A stretch of DNA of 64,000 nucleotides from Cantharellus purpuraceus (GCA_025174535.1 JALBUN010000023.1:1798001-1862000), one strand, 5' to 3'. Positions 10,427 through 22,257 are shown, counted from the first letter of the stretch. Notes: generated by a model not told the origin, from the sequence alone. A program made the numbers and translations.

Positions 10427-13143
10427 TCAATGGTGGAAGAACCGCTTCTTATGAGGCTTGTCGTCGACCACCATCTTGATATGCGTATGCGTGGGCATCC
10501 GCCCCACAACCGAACACGCCTCGATCGCCCTCAACCACTCATCGCCCTCATCCACCTCCACCTCCTCCTCCTCCTCCCCACCCACACACACATGTTCCTC
10601 CCCCGGCGGCGTATTCAACCCGCCCCCACACTCCCGCCCCCGACACTGACACACCAGCCCATCAGGCTTGCCCCGCCCCCGCAGCAAATCCGACAACGTG
10701 CACCGCGCCTCCGGCTCCACAAACATCATCCGCCGGATCGCAGAGCGCGACTCGCGCGGCAACAGTCGGAATATCGACTCTGCACCCACCCCTGTCCCGT
10801 TGTACGTCACCACGGACGCCTTGCTGTCTGCACGTGCGCGCAAAGGCGGCGACTCGGGCCTGGCGGTGGTGGTGGTGGTGGTGGTGACGGATGGGGATGC
10901 GGTGGCTGCTGCAGCTGCTGATACCGATGCCCGGGGGGTCGTGGGCGATGTGGGCAACGTCCCAAGAGACGCGTTGGCACCCACATGCAGCGGTGGCGGC
11001 GGCGGCGGCGGCGGCTGGGGATTCCACGGCAGGGCAAGCAGTCCCGCTCCCGACGTCACCGCCGTAGGCGTCCGCTCTGGCTCGTCATGCGACGACGACG
11101 ACGACGACGTCGTAACATGAAACGTCCCAGACCCGGTCGGAGACGTCGGGGCAGACTCTGTCGACGTCGCAGGGCGCGCCAGCTGCCGCACGCTTGCGTC
11201 CATGTCTTCGGGCGACTCGGAGGACCTCAGAGGGACACCTACTCCACCCCTGGAGCTGCTAAAGTGGGCGGGGAGCGTCGCGGTAGAGTACGCCGTGAGC
11301 GACTTTGTCTCGAGCTCGTGCTTGACCCGGTCGCCGCGCGAGCCGGCGCCTGGAGTGGGCACCGTGAGCGACGTATCCTCGCTGGGCGCTGAGGAAAACG
11401 TACTGGACTCGTGGGACGTGCTGGACCCCGAGCTGCAGGTGCGCCCGGGGGACGGCTTGCATGTCTCTGGATGGGGGCTGGGGGCTCGGGATGGCTTGGG
11501 CTTTACACACAGATCTGGGTGTGCCTGCACAAAGCTTCTGAAGCTGTGGTCCGTCTTGGGGTCTGGAATCTTCCAGGGGAAGCGGCGGAGAACCATGCAC
11601 ATGAAAATGACAGCGACACTCCACACGTCTGTCTTGCGGGGGTCGTACGACTCTGAGCTGAGGACCTCTGGAGCGAGGTAGGGGTCTGAGCCGACAATGC
11701 CCGACGCCATGGTTTGGGCCTTGCCGGGATAGTGGAACACGGTGGCAGTGCCAAAGTCGATGAGCTTGACGACATTGTCCTCGGTCATGACACAATTGTC
11801 GAGCTTGAGGTCGCGGTGGGCGAGGCCCATGCCGTGGAGGTAGTCGACGCCGTCGACGATCTGGCGGAAGACGCAGTAGATCTGGGGACGGCTCATCTTG
11901 CCCGACATGACGACGCTGAACAGGTCGTAGGGGGCATACTCCATGACCTGGCGGCGGCCGATCAACGGGGGCAGCGGCACGGCACGGGGCAGAGACATAC
12001 CTCATAGTAATGGCCATGGTCGGAGACGATATCGACGGTCTCGATGATGTTGGGATGCTTGAGGGTGGAGCCCACGCAGAACTCGGCGGTGACCTTCTTT
12101 TGGTACTCCTTCTCGGACTCGCCGCTGCGTTTGGGACGGAACTCTTTGACCGCAAAGACATGGCCGCCGTTCTTGGTGCTGGCCTTGATAAGACGCACCG
12201 TGCCGCCGGCCCCGGAGCCGAGGACCCGACCCCACTTGCCGTACTTTTTGCCCAGGTGTGCCTGGGTGGCCTCTGAGAGGGAGACGACCGCGGGATGGGC
12301 CGGCGTCACGATGCCGGATGCATGTGGTGCAGACGAACGTGGAGCGGGACGGTCGGGAGCAGAGCCGGTGCTCGAGGGGGGCTCTCTGGGAGGCGGGGAC
12401 GGGGTGCGGGGGCGGGGGGGGGGGCTGCGTCTGCGCTCCTTGGCGGGCCTGTCCTTGTGGTGCTTGTGGATGAGGCCCGAGAGGCCCCGGTGCTCCTTGT
12501 CTCTGGGGGCGGCGGGAGGGTCGAACACGGCGTTGGCGAATGCAGAGCCACGCCGCTGTGTGGCGGGCGTCTCGTGAGGGTCGCCCGGGGAATGCGCAGC
12601 GGGGCCGCCGCCGGACAGGCTGTGGGAGGGGTGGTGGTGCGGAATGTGGTGGTTGAGGAAACGCTTGAGGTCGTGCAGGGTGCCCGAGACAGAGTGTTTG
12701 GGCACCCGCGGCGGAGGGGGGGGGGCGCCGCCGGGTGGGCCGTCGGGGGCGTCTGGGAGGGGCTGCGTGCTCCTGCGCTTGCCGACGAGCAGGAAGCGGG
12801 AGTGGGTGGGGTGGACAGGCGGTGCAGGGAAGGGGAGAGAATGGAAGGAGGCGGTGGCGGAGGCGGCGGAGGGGGTGTCGTGGACGGGGGCCTGGAGGAG
12901 ATCGCTGGAGGAGGACGACCTTGCGCGGTGGGAGACGAAGGAGTGGGAGGGACGGTGGTCGGCGGACCTGGAGCGGGGGGGCTCGCCGATGATGCCAGCA
13001 CCGAGAGCACCGACAGAGACGACGGCACGACGAATGTCCATGTTGTCCTCTGCGAGGGAGAGGTCGTCAGAAGAGGTGGGAAGAGCCGGGGGGGCGCCAA
13101 GCTCGACAGGAAGCAGGGGGAGCATTGGCTTGGCAGAGAGCAT
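10427..13143 (-). CDS. Serine/threonine protein kinase, HAL4/HAL5 (NPR) type
   Basis: Protein kinase of the fungal HAL/NPR group, which in yeast stabilises potassium and nutrient transporters at the plasma membrane. Two exons (13143-12001 and 11947-10427) joined through a 53-bp intron give 887 residues. The first 250 or so residues are disordered, Ser/Pro-rich and His-rich. The kinase domain follows: glycine loop [16 protein letters not shown] (catalytic Lys), HRDLKLDN (catalytic loop), DFGTA, and DPYLAPEVL. It has a very long low-complexity insert (Ser/Thr/Pro-rich, about 250 residues) before the last subdomain, [26 protein letters not shown]. The tail ends HKKRFFHH, a motif seen in HAL kinases. 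An internal ATG (MDIRRAV) is an alternative start. The substrate is unknown. Confidence 0.9.
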
Positions 13144-13661
13144 CGCCGTGGGGTGTGTGCAACGCCAGATGGAGGTTCAATCCAAGCCAGCGCGGCCATA
13201 GCCAGCATCCCGGGCGCCGTGGCAGCACGCGGCAGCGGCCGGCTCGAGGACATGGATCCCATCGGAGCGCCGTCCTTGGCAGTGCGCAGCCTGCAGTGGA
13301 CCCAGCGGGATCTCTGTGGACAGTCCCGGCACCGGTCTCCATGACGCCCCCCACGCTCACGTGTCGCGCACCCGTCGGTGCTGTGAGGCACGTGACCGCT
13401 CCCAACGTCGATGCCGCGACCCTTGCGGCAACAGCTCAAATCCGAGGCTGCAGCGTACAGAAGCTACGCACGCACAATCAAACTCGTTTCGGCGAGATTT
13501 CCGGCCCAGGCCTGGGACCGACCAACGCTAACCACTGAGATCATGCCGCGCATGCCATCTCTCACACCCCCCCCCACGGGGACACCTCACCGCACGCCCC
13601 ATCACGACCACCATCACCGAGGACCATAAAAGTCGCCCAAATCTATACCCTCCCCTCGAGA

Positions 13662-16038
13662 ATGATTTTCACCCCCGGTGTCTACTTTCTCGCCACCGCC
13701 GTCCCCAGCACCCTCGCCCCCCCCCTCCTCTTCCTCCTCGCCCTCCGCTATCTGGCCCACTTCCACCATGCCTTCCATCTCTCCCCCTCCCTAGCCGCCT
13801 CCCTCTGCATACTCACCGTGCCTCTCTATTGGTATCTCCTCGCCACCTACACCCATTTCCAGCGTCTCCGCCACGCACGCAGACTCGGCGCCAAGCTCGT
13901 CCCCATGGTCCCAGGCGAGTCCCTTTGCCTTTTCGTCCCCCCCCCCCCCCCTATCCACTTATCGCAGCCCACGCCAGGCAAGTGGCCCGGCAACCTCGAT
14001 CTGCTATGGACCAACTTTTTCGGCCGCGACCTCTATCTGGGAGACGGTTTCGCAAGGGCGATCGACACGTATGGCACCACGTTTTCAAACTCGGTCTTGG
14101 GTGACTACAGGATCCTCACCGCCAACCCGGAGAATATGAAGCTCGTCTTGGCCACCGACTTTAGCCAATATGAAAAGGTTCGTCGTCGTCCTGCCCACCC
14201 AGCTGCACGGGCTCATCTCCGTCTGCCAGGGCCCCAGATTCAATGAGTATGCTTCTTTGCACCCGTCAACCCCAACCCGGCTCACAGTCGCTTCCAGAAT
14301 CACAGGCTCGGTCCTCGGCTCCGGCGTCTTCAATAGCGACGGCCCAATGTGGCAGTTTCATCGCAAACGTCGGTCCTCTGCATTCCCCATCCCATCATGT
14401 ACTGACAGGCCACACCAGTCACGCGCCCCTATTTCGTCAGGGAGCGCGTCACCGACTTTGCCATATTCGACGCAAAAGCCACCGTCGCTCTGCAGCAGAT
14501 GCAAAAACGACTCGACAAGGGCCAAGCCATTGATTTCCAAGTATCCTGCCCTCTACTTTTGTTTGTCTCGTACCCACCCCTCTCTTTTCTCAAGGACCTC
14601 TGCAGTCGATTCACCATCGACTCTGCATGTGAATTCCTCCTCGGCACATCCATCCACAGTCTTCTAGACCCCCTTCCGCGGCCAGACGAGGATTTTGGCC
14701 ACATCAACACGCCCAGCAACCGATTCGCGCGTGCCTTTGCAAACGCACAGCTATCGATCACGATGCGCGGGAGGATTGGCGTCCTCTGGCCCTTGTTTGA
14801 GACCTTCAAGGACAGGACCGACGATGATATGAAAGAGATCAGGGGATTCATAGAGCCCATCGTGCGGGAGGCTATGAGGAAGAAGGCGGAAGGTGTCGAC
14901 TTGAAAGACAATGACTCTTTACTTCAGCATTTGTTAACCGTCACGCAAGGCAAGCATCGCTCTAAAGGCTTTACTCCCTCTCTCATGGCCGTCGTAGATA
15001 TGAAGCTGATTATAGACGAGACCATCAAGTGAGTCTGTGCTTTGAGTGCGTGGGCCATGCTCAGTTGCGTCTAGCATCATGCTCGCGGGGCGCGACACGG
15101 TATGTACATGGTATCCCTTGGCACTCGTCGAGCCGCTCATGCCACACTCCCCAAGACCGCAGGGCTCTTGACCTTTATCGTGTATTGTCTGGCAATGCAC
15201 CCGGGGGTCCTTGCTTGCCTTCGAGAGGAGATCATCAATACCACGGGCACCAGTCGCGCGCCCACGATTGAGGACGTGCGAGGCATGAAGTATCTACGGG
15301 CCGTGTTGAATGAGTAGGTGCACTCCTCGTCCTCTTGCGCGTACGCACGTAACGCTAGGGGCACAGGACACTCCGGCTGTTCCCTAGCGTCCCTTTCAAC
15401 CATCGATTCACCGTCGCCCCCGCCATTCTCTTTAGCGATGAGGGTGACAAATTATACGTCCCAGCGCACACTCGGTACGCGGTTTATTAGCATGTGGACG
15501 GCGGTGTGTTGATGGTCCCCGATGGCAGAGTCACGGTCTCGTCCATGCTTGCCCAGCGGCATAAGCCATATTGGGGCGAAGATGCAGATGTGTTTGACCC
15601 CAATCGATTCTTGGACGATAGAGTCAAGAAATTCGTAGCACCTAATCCGTTCATATTCATCCCATTCAGTGCTGGACCGCGTATAGTACGTGTTTACCCC
15701 CCCCGGTGCTTGCGCTCTGGCAGGTTCTGACGCGCGTTTGCAGTGTATTGGACAGCAGTTTGCGTACCATGAGGCCTCATTTTTCATTATTCGTCTGCTG
15801 CAACGCTATGACCGTATCACGCTTGCGCCCGAGTGTCAGCCAGAGGATTCGAGACCGCCTATTAGCTGGCAGTATAGCAAGGGCGGTACACCCCGGAAAG
15901 CCGTCGAACAGTGTGTTATACAATCGCATCTAACATTATTTGCAAAGGTGTGTGCGATCGCCATCTCACGCGCACAGACTTGTCAACGCTTTATAGGGTG
16001 GACTATGGCTTAGAATGAAACGGACGAACGAGGAATGA
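13662..16038 (+). CDS. Cytochrome P450, CYP63-like (copy A)
   Basis: Membrane-bound heme monooxygenase; substrate unknown. The N-terminus carries two hydrophobic stretches as an ER anchor. Splicing through about a dozen short introns gives the core: [39 protein letters not shown], the I-helix AGRDTT, the K-helix [12 protein letters not shown], and the heme loop [17 protein letters not shown], with an intron between the Ile and Cys codons. The last intron leads to a short final exon ([13 protein letters not shown]), which the second P450 at 34148 also has. A TATA-like CATAAAAG lies about 35 nt upstream of the ATG. CYP63 members in white-rot fungi oxidise alkanes and aromatic compounds. The family call is from recall of motifs, not a search. 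Confidence 0.92.
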
Positions 16039-16809
16039 AAAATGGACCTACATTTGACGCATTGCACTGCAAACACTGACTTATATACCGCGTGTATTTC
16101 ACACTGTACCTCTTTCTGTATGGGGGCATGCGCATGATGCGCTACATAAATACAGCCGGCACCTGGTCTTGGCGCAGCGCATCGAACCCCCTCTCTCGGT
16201 ATTTATCCTTCCACGCAGAGCTCATCAGCTTCCGTATTCCCCGCAGAACGGTGTGCCGCTTGGATCAAGCCGGATCCTGGTGCCTGCCGCAACAACGAAA
16301 GGTGCGCTACGGCCGGCCAGTGTCAGGGCCATCTGGCACCTGTCTGTCTGCAGCCAGCACGGGGATTTCGTGCACAAATATCAGAAGCTCAGACCCGGTG
16401 CTGGATATTGGCGGGCGATATGAGTGTGGATAATGATGATGATGTGATGACATGCATCATCAGGCCTCGGATTCTCAGACGCAGCGGAGTAATGAAGCCG
16501 CTACCGCCGCGTGAGGGTCTCGTGCGCGTCCGCTGAACGTTGAACCGAGTTTTCATATTTCTTTGACCTCCGGTCGTACCTTCGGAACTAAAGCTATACC
16601 AGTCATTGTCCCTGCCAGGAACTCCACGGACCATCCAGCATTATGAAGGGATGTACTGATCCGTCTCATTTAATAATCAGGCTTTGATCCCGTATACGTC
16701 GTTGCCATAGGTCGCTATAAAAACCTCGCAACCCCGGTCATGATATCCTATCCTGCTCTTCCCTGTCCCTATCCCCGCATACCTCCCGCTCCAACTGTCA
16801 GCTTCCACC
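16039..16809. other. Intergenic, with a TATA-containing promoter at its right end
   Basis: No gene is supported here. A good TATA box (TATAAAA, 16716-16722) is followed by a C/T-rich leader up to the ATG at 16810, so the right end looks like a real promoter. A short ATG run (AATGATGATGATGTG) occurs near 16432. Confidence 0.5.
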
Positions 16810-17034
16810 ATGGCATTCCCCCCCACACCCGAAATAGACCTGAAACACCCTTTGCCTGCAGCCTTCGCGCATTCATACAGCCTGGGGTCTAGACTCAAGA
16901 CTCACGCGAAACGGCGTTTGATATCGATAGTAGATTACTCCTTTTACGGCCATGGTGGTGGTTCTCAACATCTCCACCACAAACGTTTGAGTTTGAATGA
17001 ATTTTTTTTTTCTCCGCCCTGCTGGGTGGGATGA
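16810..17034 (+). CDS. Possible short or truncated gene of unknown function
   Basis: A 74-codon frame starts in good context (CCACCATGGC), 88 nt downstream of a TATA box and a pyrimidine-rich leader, which is how real genes in this window begin. The product starts MAFPPTPEIDLKHPLPAAFAHSYSLGS and has no domain I recognise. After about residue 36 the sequence looks like ordinary non-coding DNA. It may be the first exon of a gene whose rest was lost, or an unrecognised small protein. I could not find a convincing continuation by splicing. Confidence 0.3.
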   Translation: MAFPPTPEIDLKHPLPAAFAHSYSLGSRLKTHAKRRLISIVDYSFYGHGGGSQHLHHKRLSLNEFFFSPPCWVG

Positions 17035-17445
17035 CCGCAGCGCGGCTCTCCGCGATGGGCCCGCACCGGAAAAACACTGCGCTTTGGTCAACGATGGGTC
17101 GTGTGTCTTTAGGGGGCTTCTGGACAGGTCTCGATCCCACTTCCTTCCTGTTCGGGACGTGCCTGCCTCGCTAATTCGTATCGCTGCCACGGAACGCCAC
17201 ACATGAATGACACTGGAAAAAGAGGAATGTCGTCCAATCATTGGGTACATATTTGGCAGCCATTTCGCCGTGCTGCTGCGGCGAATAAAGTACATGTGGG
17301 GGGATGTCTAGGACGAATTTATGACCCGTGGCAAAACGAATTGAGCCATTGATACAAAGAAACGAGGGCTATGGAAACACAAAGAAGACCCGCGCACCAA
17401 CTCTTAGAGAATAATGACCGTAAACAATTTTTTTACGGTACTTGG
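17035..17445. other. Intergenic, no gene seen
   Basis: This interval lies between the possible short gene and the 3' end of the formamidase-like gene. I see only short unsupported frames; part of it must be 3' untranslated DNA of the minus-strand gene ending at 17446. Confidence 0.5.
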
Positions 17446-18398
17446 TTAATAAATGTGGATATCGTTGGCGACCCAGTCTGCAATAAGTTGTGCAAACTGA
17501 GGCAGATCGGTGTAGAAGTGCTCATGTGAGAGGGAGTCCCAGTCCTTTGTGACACGGTCTTCCTCCCAATGTTTCTCGGCGTACAGACGTTTAAGATGGT
17601 CGTAAATGGCTTTAGACTGTGCTAGATCAATCAGGGTATCGCCGGTGGAATGGATAATGTGCCATCGAAGGGGCTGGGACGCTGCGTGCAGCGGGTAGCG
17701 CGTCGTGTTCCAAAACTCGTACGGTTCGCGAAAAGCAGGCTTGATGTAGCGCTTTTCATATTCAGGAAACTTGGCGATGACTTTGTGAAGGTCGTAGATA
17801 CCCGATGAGAGGGCAACGCCCCGTACGGCACGGAGGATGGAATCATTGGGCTTGAGATAATCATTATCGGCGGGTAGGGGTGTGAACGAAGCGGCGGCGT
17901 CTAGGAATATCGAGGTGAGTATATGTGCGCCTGCGCTGTGACCGATAAGATATAGCCTGGTGCTGTCGAAAGGTGCGCCTTCGGGCCAAGTGATAAGGAA
18001 CCGCAGCGCGTCCAGCACGTCTTTTGCGTGTGCGGGGTGCTTGAGCTCGTTGTCTGCCTTCTGTGAACAACGACAAGACGGGTCAGACGGCGTGCATGTA
18101 TGCAGGCATTGGTGGGCTCACCGTGAGACGATAGTCAAGGACGGCCACGGGACACCCTGTCAGGTCGCGGATGCGGATTGCGAGGCCAGCATGCTCCTCC
18201 TTCTTGCCCGACCTCCATGTGCCGCCGTGCACAAAGACGATGAGAGGTCTTGTCGGAGAGTCGGGGGCGTCGTAGACGTCGAGGTCCTCGTTGCCGTAGC
18301 TGAGTTGGTAATGTTAGTGTACCCGTGTTGGGATCCGTGGACGGACCTTGAGCGTAGACGTACGTCGCTGTGTACCGTGGCTCGCGCATGGGGATCAT
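17446..18398 (-). CDS. BNA7: Probable kynurenine formamidase (alpha/beta hydrolase)
   Basis: Alpha/beta-hydrolase that would hydrolyse N-formylkynurenine to kynurenine, the step just before the monooxygenase at 5424. Exons 18398-18364, 18299-18122 and 18060-17446 give 275 residues. Visible motifs are YGNEDLDVYD, the oxyanion-hole HGGTWRSG, the nucleophile elbow LIGHSAGAH (Ser), SGIYDLHKVIAKFPEYE, HSTGDTLIDL (acid) and SHEHFYTDLP (catalytic His). HGGxW and SGIYDL match what I know of fungal BNA7 proteins. A general esterase of the same fold is the alternative. The first donor site was chosen as GTACGT because it keeps the frame. The gene shares a 100-bp promoter region with PMP3. Location within 15 kb of two other kynurenine genes strengthens the call. 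Confidence 0.7.
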
Positions 18399-18498
18399 CG
18401 ATGCGCCCGACGTGACGTATCCCCGTGACGTTACGCCCCACCCGTATTTAACGTCACACATCTGTCACACCCCGCCTTCCCCCCTTCACTCCCATACC
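18399..18498. promoter_or_regulatory. Bidirectional promoter with three CRE-like sites
   Basis: The 100-bp gap between the formamidase-like start and the PMP3 start holds TGACGT at 18413-18418, TGACGT at 18426-18431 and ACGTCA at 18451-18456. TGACGT is the half site bound by ATF/CREB-type bZIP proteins such as Sko1 and Atf1. A TATTTAA sequence (18445-18451) may serve as a TATA element for PMP3. Control of either gene by a bZIP factor is inferred. Confidence 0.6.
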
Positions 18499-18828
18499 AT
18501 GGCCTTCACCGCGTCCGACATTATCAAGGTATCTCCTCTCATCATTCCCCGCAGCGACCACGCCCTTATTCTTCCTCCAGATCCTCTGCGCGATCCTCTT
18601 GCCCCCTCTTGGTGTCTTTCTCGAGCGTGGATGTGGGGCCGACCTGCTTATCAACGTTAGCCCCCTTTCCTGGACAGCTGCCGCTCGCTCACGCGTTGTT
18701 TTCTGCGCCAGATCCTCCTCACCGTTCTGGGCTACATCCCGGGAATCATTCATGGTGACATCTCTTTCGCACTGTCGTCAGTTCACTTACCCACCTCCCC
18801 AGCCCTCTACATTATCTTAAAATATTAG
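18499..18828 (+). CDS. PMP3: Plasma membrane proteolipid PMP3
   Basis: Very small hydrophobic protein of the PMP3/UPF0057 family, which in yeast affects membrane potential and salt tolerance. Four tiny exons (18499-18528, 18581-18655, 18712-18754, 18803-18828) join to exactly 58 codons, giving 57 residues, the usual length. The product begins MAFTASDIIKILCAILLPP, contains LGVFLERGCGADLLIN, and ends in a second membrane span, GYIPGIIHALYIILKY. All splice sites are GT...AG and phases agree. The CRE-like sites upstream fit the stress induction known for this family. Confidence 0.95.
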
Positions 18829-19082
18829 GGAATTTTCCTGATACTCTCCCCGAGGACACACGCTGTTCGGTTATGATCGACGATGTTGATACCATTTCTT
18901 GACGCCTCTTTTACTCCAATGTATGTATTTCCAGACGACGACTCCCAGAACACGACACCTTCAGACTCTATTCCAGAGTTACACGGATTGAATTTCCAGG
19001 GAATCCCAACTAACTGACAAGAACGCAGGCTGCTCGCCTACCATAAGAGGTGTCTCGTAAACGCCACTTGCGTCATTTCCAA

Positions 19083-19648
19083 TTACAGCCGTTTGCATTT
19101 GACTTTGCACTCCGACGCGCGGCGGCTGACAGCCAGACCAGCACTGGGATTTTCCACTCCAATGCTTAGCATAATAAAAATTGTTTCGAAGAGCTTTTGG
19201 CCTGCCGATCCTCGATTCCCGCACTGCTGCGCAAGGCTCCCCATCTGTTTCCAGCACATCCAGGCGCCTCACTTTGCATGGGCAGTCCTTTCTCACACTG
19301 TAGCATCATTCTCTGAATTTTCTCGAAGAGATTTTCCAAGTATCTCACCGCGGGTGTGTCCAAACTTTGAGCATTCAGGTGCTCCCACGCGTGACAACAT
19401 CTCTTCGTTCCCCACCAAAAAACTCTTTAACAAAATTCAGGGAGTGATGTTATCTACAGTGTGAGCCCATGCAAAGTTACATGGGTAGGCTCGCCAGAGC
19501 CTTGCGCAGCAGTGCGGGAATCGAGGATCGGCAGGCCAAAAGCTCTTTGAAACAATTTTTATTATGCTAAGCATTGGAGTGTCCCAGTGCTGGTCTGGCT
19601 GTCAGCCGCCGCGCGTCGGAGTGCAAAGCCAAATGCAAACGGCTGTAA
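19083..19648. mobile_element. Foldback MITE, about 566 bp, near-complete inverted repeat
   Basis: The left arm begins TTACAGCCGTTTGCATTTG and the right arm ends with its inverse, AAATGCAAACGGCTGTAA. The arms stay complementary, with small gaps, through CGACGCGCGGCGGCTGACAG, TAGCATAATAAAAATTGTTTC, GCCTGCCGATCCTCGATTCC and GCACTGCTGCGCAAGGC almost to the centre near 19360. No coding capacity is present. The ends can be read as TA-CAG...CTG-TA, which fits a Tc1/mariner-type MITE with a TA target duplication. This last point is inferred. The right end lies only 8 bp from the stop codon of the eIF2B-epsilon gene, so the element probably sits in that gene's 3' UTR. Confidence 0.82.
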
Positions 19649-19656
19649 GGCAAGTT

Positions 19657-22257
19657 CTATTCGCTTTCCTCACTCTCTGTATCCTGTGCATCGAACTGCT
19701 CTATCATCCTGCTCCCAAGAGCCCAGCTCTTTTCCATATTGACTGTCAAGCTCCCTGGCACTCCCCCTTCACCTCTACTCTCCGCCTTTCCATGCCAAGT
19801 CCTGATGTCGTCTTCTTCGACAATGTCATCTTGGTAGAATGCAGCCAGCAATAAACCGAATAATGTCTGGTATCGCGCTTCTCCAGCGCACAACCGCTGT
19901 CAATGCTACCGTTAGACCGCAAAAATTTCACCAATTTTCAATCAACACGTACCTGTAAAACGGCAATTGTCTCCACCGCATCCACGCCACCAATAGCAGT
20001 GACTAATCCGCCCCACCTTCCGATCACTTTCCGCACTTTATCTCTAAGCTCCCCTTCCCCTCCAACAATCTTGTCCATCAAAAATGAAATGACCGCCTCG
20101 CGCACACGGCCCAACGGCACATTGCTTGCCATTCGCAGCGTCTTGAGCTCCACCGCCGCATTGTCAACTGCGTGCCCTTCCGCCCACGCCCGTTCCAATG
20201 ATGCCGTCGCCTCACTCTGGAACTCTGCGTCTGCCAGTGAGTTGATTTTCGACGCGAACCCGTTTGTAGGCATGGATGTATTGGATGAGTAACCAGAGGC
20301 TGCATCCTCGAAGTCAAACTCCTCAGACTCTTCAGAGGAGGCTTCCTCCGACGAAGAACTGTCAGGTTCATAACGCTGGATGTCATCCAGCCGCGTCTCG
20401 TCACCTGCACAGGATCAGTCGCGTATGGTCCTAGGGGAATAACAATACACACCGATTCGTAATAGCCTGAGGTTTTGAGGGGTCTCCAACTCATCTGCAA
20501 CCTCCTCGTCCTCATCCTCATCATCGGACTGCGTGCCCCGAGCGCCTACAGTCTCCATAGTTGGCCATATGATTCCGTTAGACTCTATTCCTAAAACATC
20601 CATTAATCGCTCTACGAAAATAGTCAAAATGAGAATAGTCAAGAAAATCTTCGTCCACATACCTCCGCCCTCTTCTGGTTCCTCTTGTGCGACTCTAAAA
20701 AACTCCGGCAGTCTCGCCTGAGGTCCCAACTTCACCCCATTACTCACAATACACCCCCGATCGACCATGCTCCCTTTTAAAATCGTCACCGATCTGCCAA
20801 TAATGCTCTGGTCAATGACACAGCCCTCTTCCACAGTCGTGCCGTCCCATAGATAACTGTCCCGTACGACAGCACCCGCGCCGATAACACATCCTGCACC
20901 AAGTACCGACCCAGATATTTGCGCATTTTCTTCAACATGCGTATTCTCGCCAAGAAGGGTATTACGCCCGATTTTACATGAACTGAGGGGAGTTGAGGAG
21001 AAGATGATGTGCATTAAAGAAGTGCATACCGTGACAGCTTGACAGAGGTCCCGCCAGGTGGGAAGTAGACGTTACCTCGCCGGTGTTCATATATTTTTCC
21101 ACTGGGGTTGTTCTCGTCTGGAACGAGTGGATATGTCCATCTTGACAATATATCCTTACTAGTTCAATAATTGAGCTTGTGCTTTAATATGCAAGGCCAC
21201 TGCAGTTGCTGACCTGATCGTATCGTAGCTCTTGCTGTCTCTGACGCGGGCTGCATACCCATCTTTGACAACATGACAATGAATTGTCTTTGCAAGGAGG
21301 TCTGACGTCAATATCCCATGCACAAAGTCCCGTCGGATATCAAGATAGTCAAAGTTGTCCTGGAACAAGGACGGCACCTGCAAACAATGAGTAACTGGAA
21401 CATTGGACAGAAACACACGCGCACCTCCACAGAGCATATATCAATACCGCAATCGATGAGGTCATTCCGGACGTCCACATTCTCATGTTTCGAAAATGCC
21501 TCGCGCGGAATACGAACATGTTTTTTCAGCGGTATGCCCACCACAGCCTCGTAATGAAGACATTCCTCTGTGTCTGCATCAAGAACAAACACCCCCGTAT
21601 CCCCCAGCGGCCTAACACCATGTCCGTCACCCAAACGCAATGTTCCCCAAGAGCGCACAACACACCTAGTACGATGCTCCGCCCCCGCTTCCTTCACGAC
21701 CATCGTCATAATCGCATCCTTGTCCGTTCGCCGCCGGGCCTTGTGCGCGCGCACGACCTCGTCCAGCCGTATATTGCTCACAAGGTCGCCAAAGACTAGC
21801 ACAAAATCAGACGTGATCACACCATGCGTGTAGACGTCGCGCAACGCCTCCCCGGGCGCGAAACATGACGGGTCCGTAACGATGGGCGTGATTTTGAGTC
21901 CAGATGCGGGAAGCGACCACTTCGACGCACTAGGGAGGCGGAATGACGCTTGGGTGATATGTGAGAATGACATGTACACTTACCTTAGTGTTTCCTTGAT
22001 CAGGTCTGCGTGTGCAGTGCAGACCACAAATACATCTTGCACACCGGCCAGCGAGAGGCTTTCTAGGGTCCAATCCAAGAGTGAGGTGTTGCAAATGGGC
22101 AGTAGACACTAACTTTCCTAGCTCAATGTCGTTCCGAGCGGCTTACAGTATTGGTTGAACGTACTCGGGGTTGGTTTATGGTCAGAGGCTTGAGCCGCTC
22201 ATTATAAGTATCTGCAAGAATGACGGCCTGAAGCGGTTCGTCCTCCTCAGAGGGCAT
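19657..22257 (-). CDS. GCD6: Translation initiation factor eIF2B epsilon subunit
   Basis: Catalytic subunit of the guanine nucleotide exchange factor that recharges eIF2 with GTP in the cytosol. Spliced exons show the N-terminal nucleotidyltransferase-like part (LQAVILADTYNERLKPLT; ITSDFVLVFGDLVSNIRLDEVV), a left-handed beta-helix of hexapeptide repeats (SCKIGRNTLLGENTHVEENA; VIGAGAVVRDSYLWDGTTVE), an acidic linker, and the C-terminal W2/HEAT domain ending in LLAAFYQDDIVEEDDIRTW and an acidic tail ESEESE. The first in-frame ATG is at 22257 (MPSEEDEPLQ). An in-frame ACG 33 nt upstream precedes PPKSSSSGG, which resembles the usual start of fungal homologues, so the true start could be non-AUG. 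Its 3' end abuts a MITE. Confidence 0.94.

Noticed and set aside
11259..12161. 300-codon minus-strand frame overlapping the kinase
   Set aside because: It is a shifted frame of the kinase exons; the kinase frame has all catalytic motifs.
12295..13344. 349-codon plus-strand Gly-rich frame
   Set aside because: It is the antisense shadow of the low-complexity N-terminus of the kinase gene.
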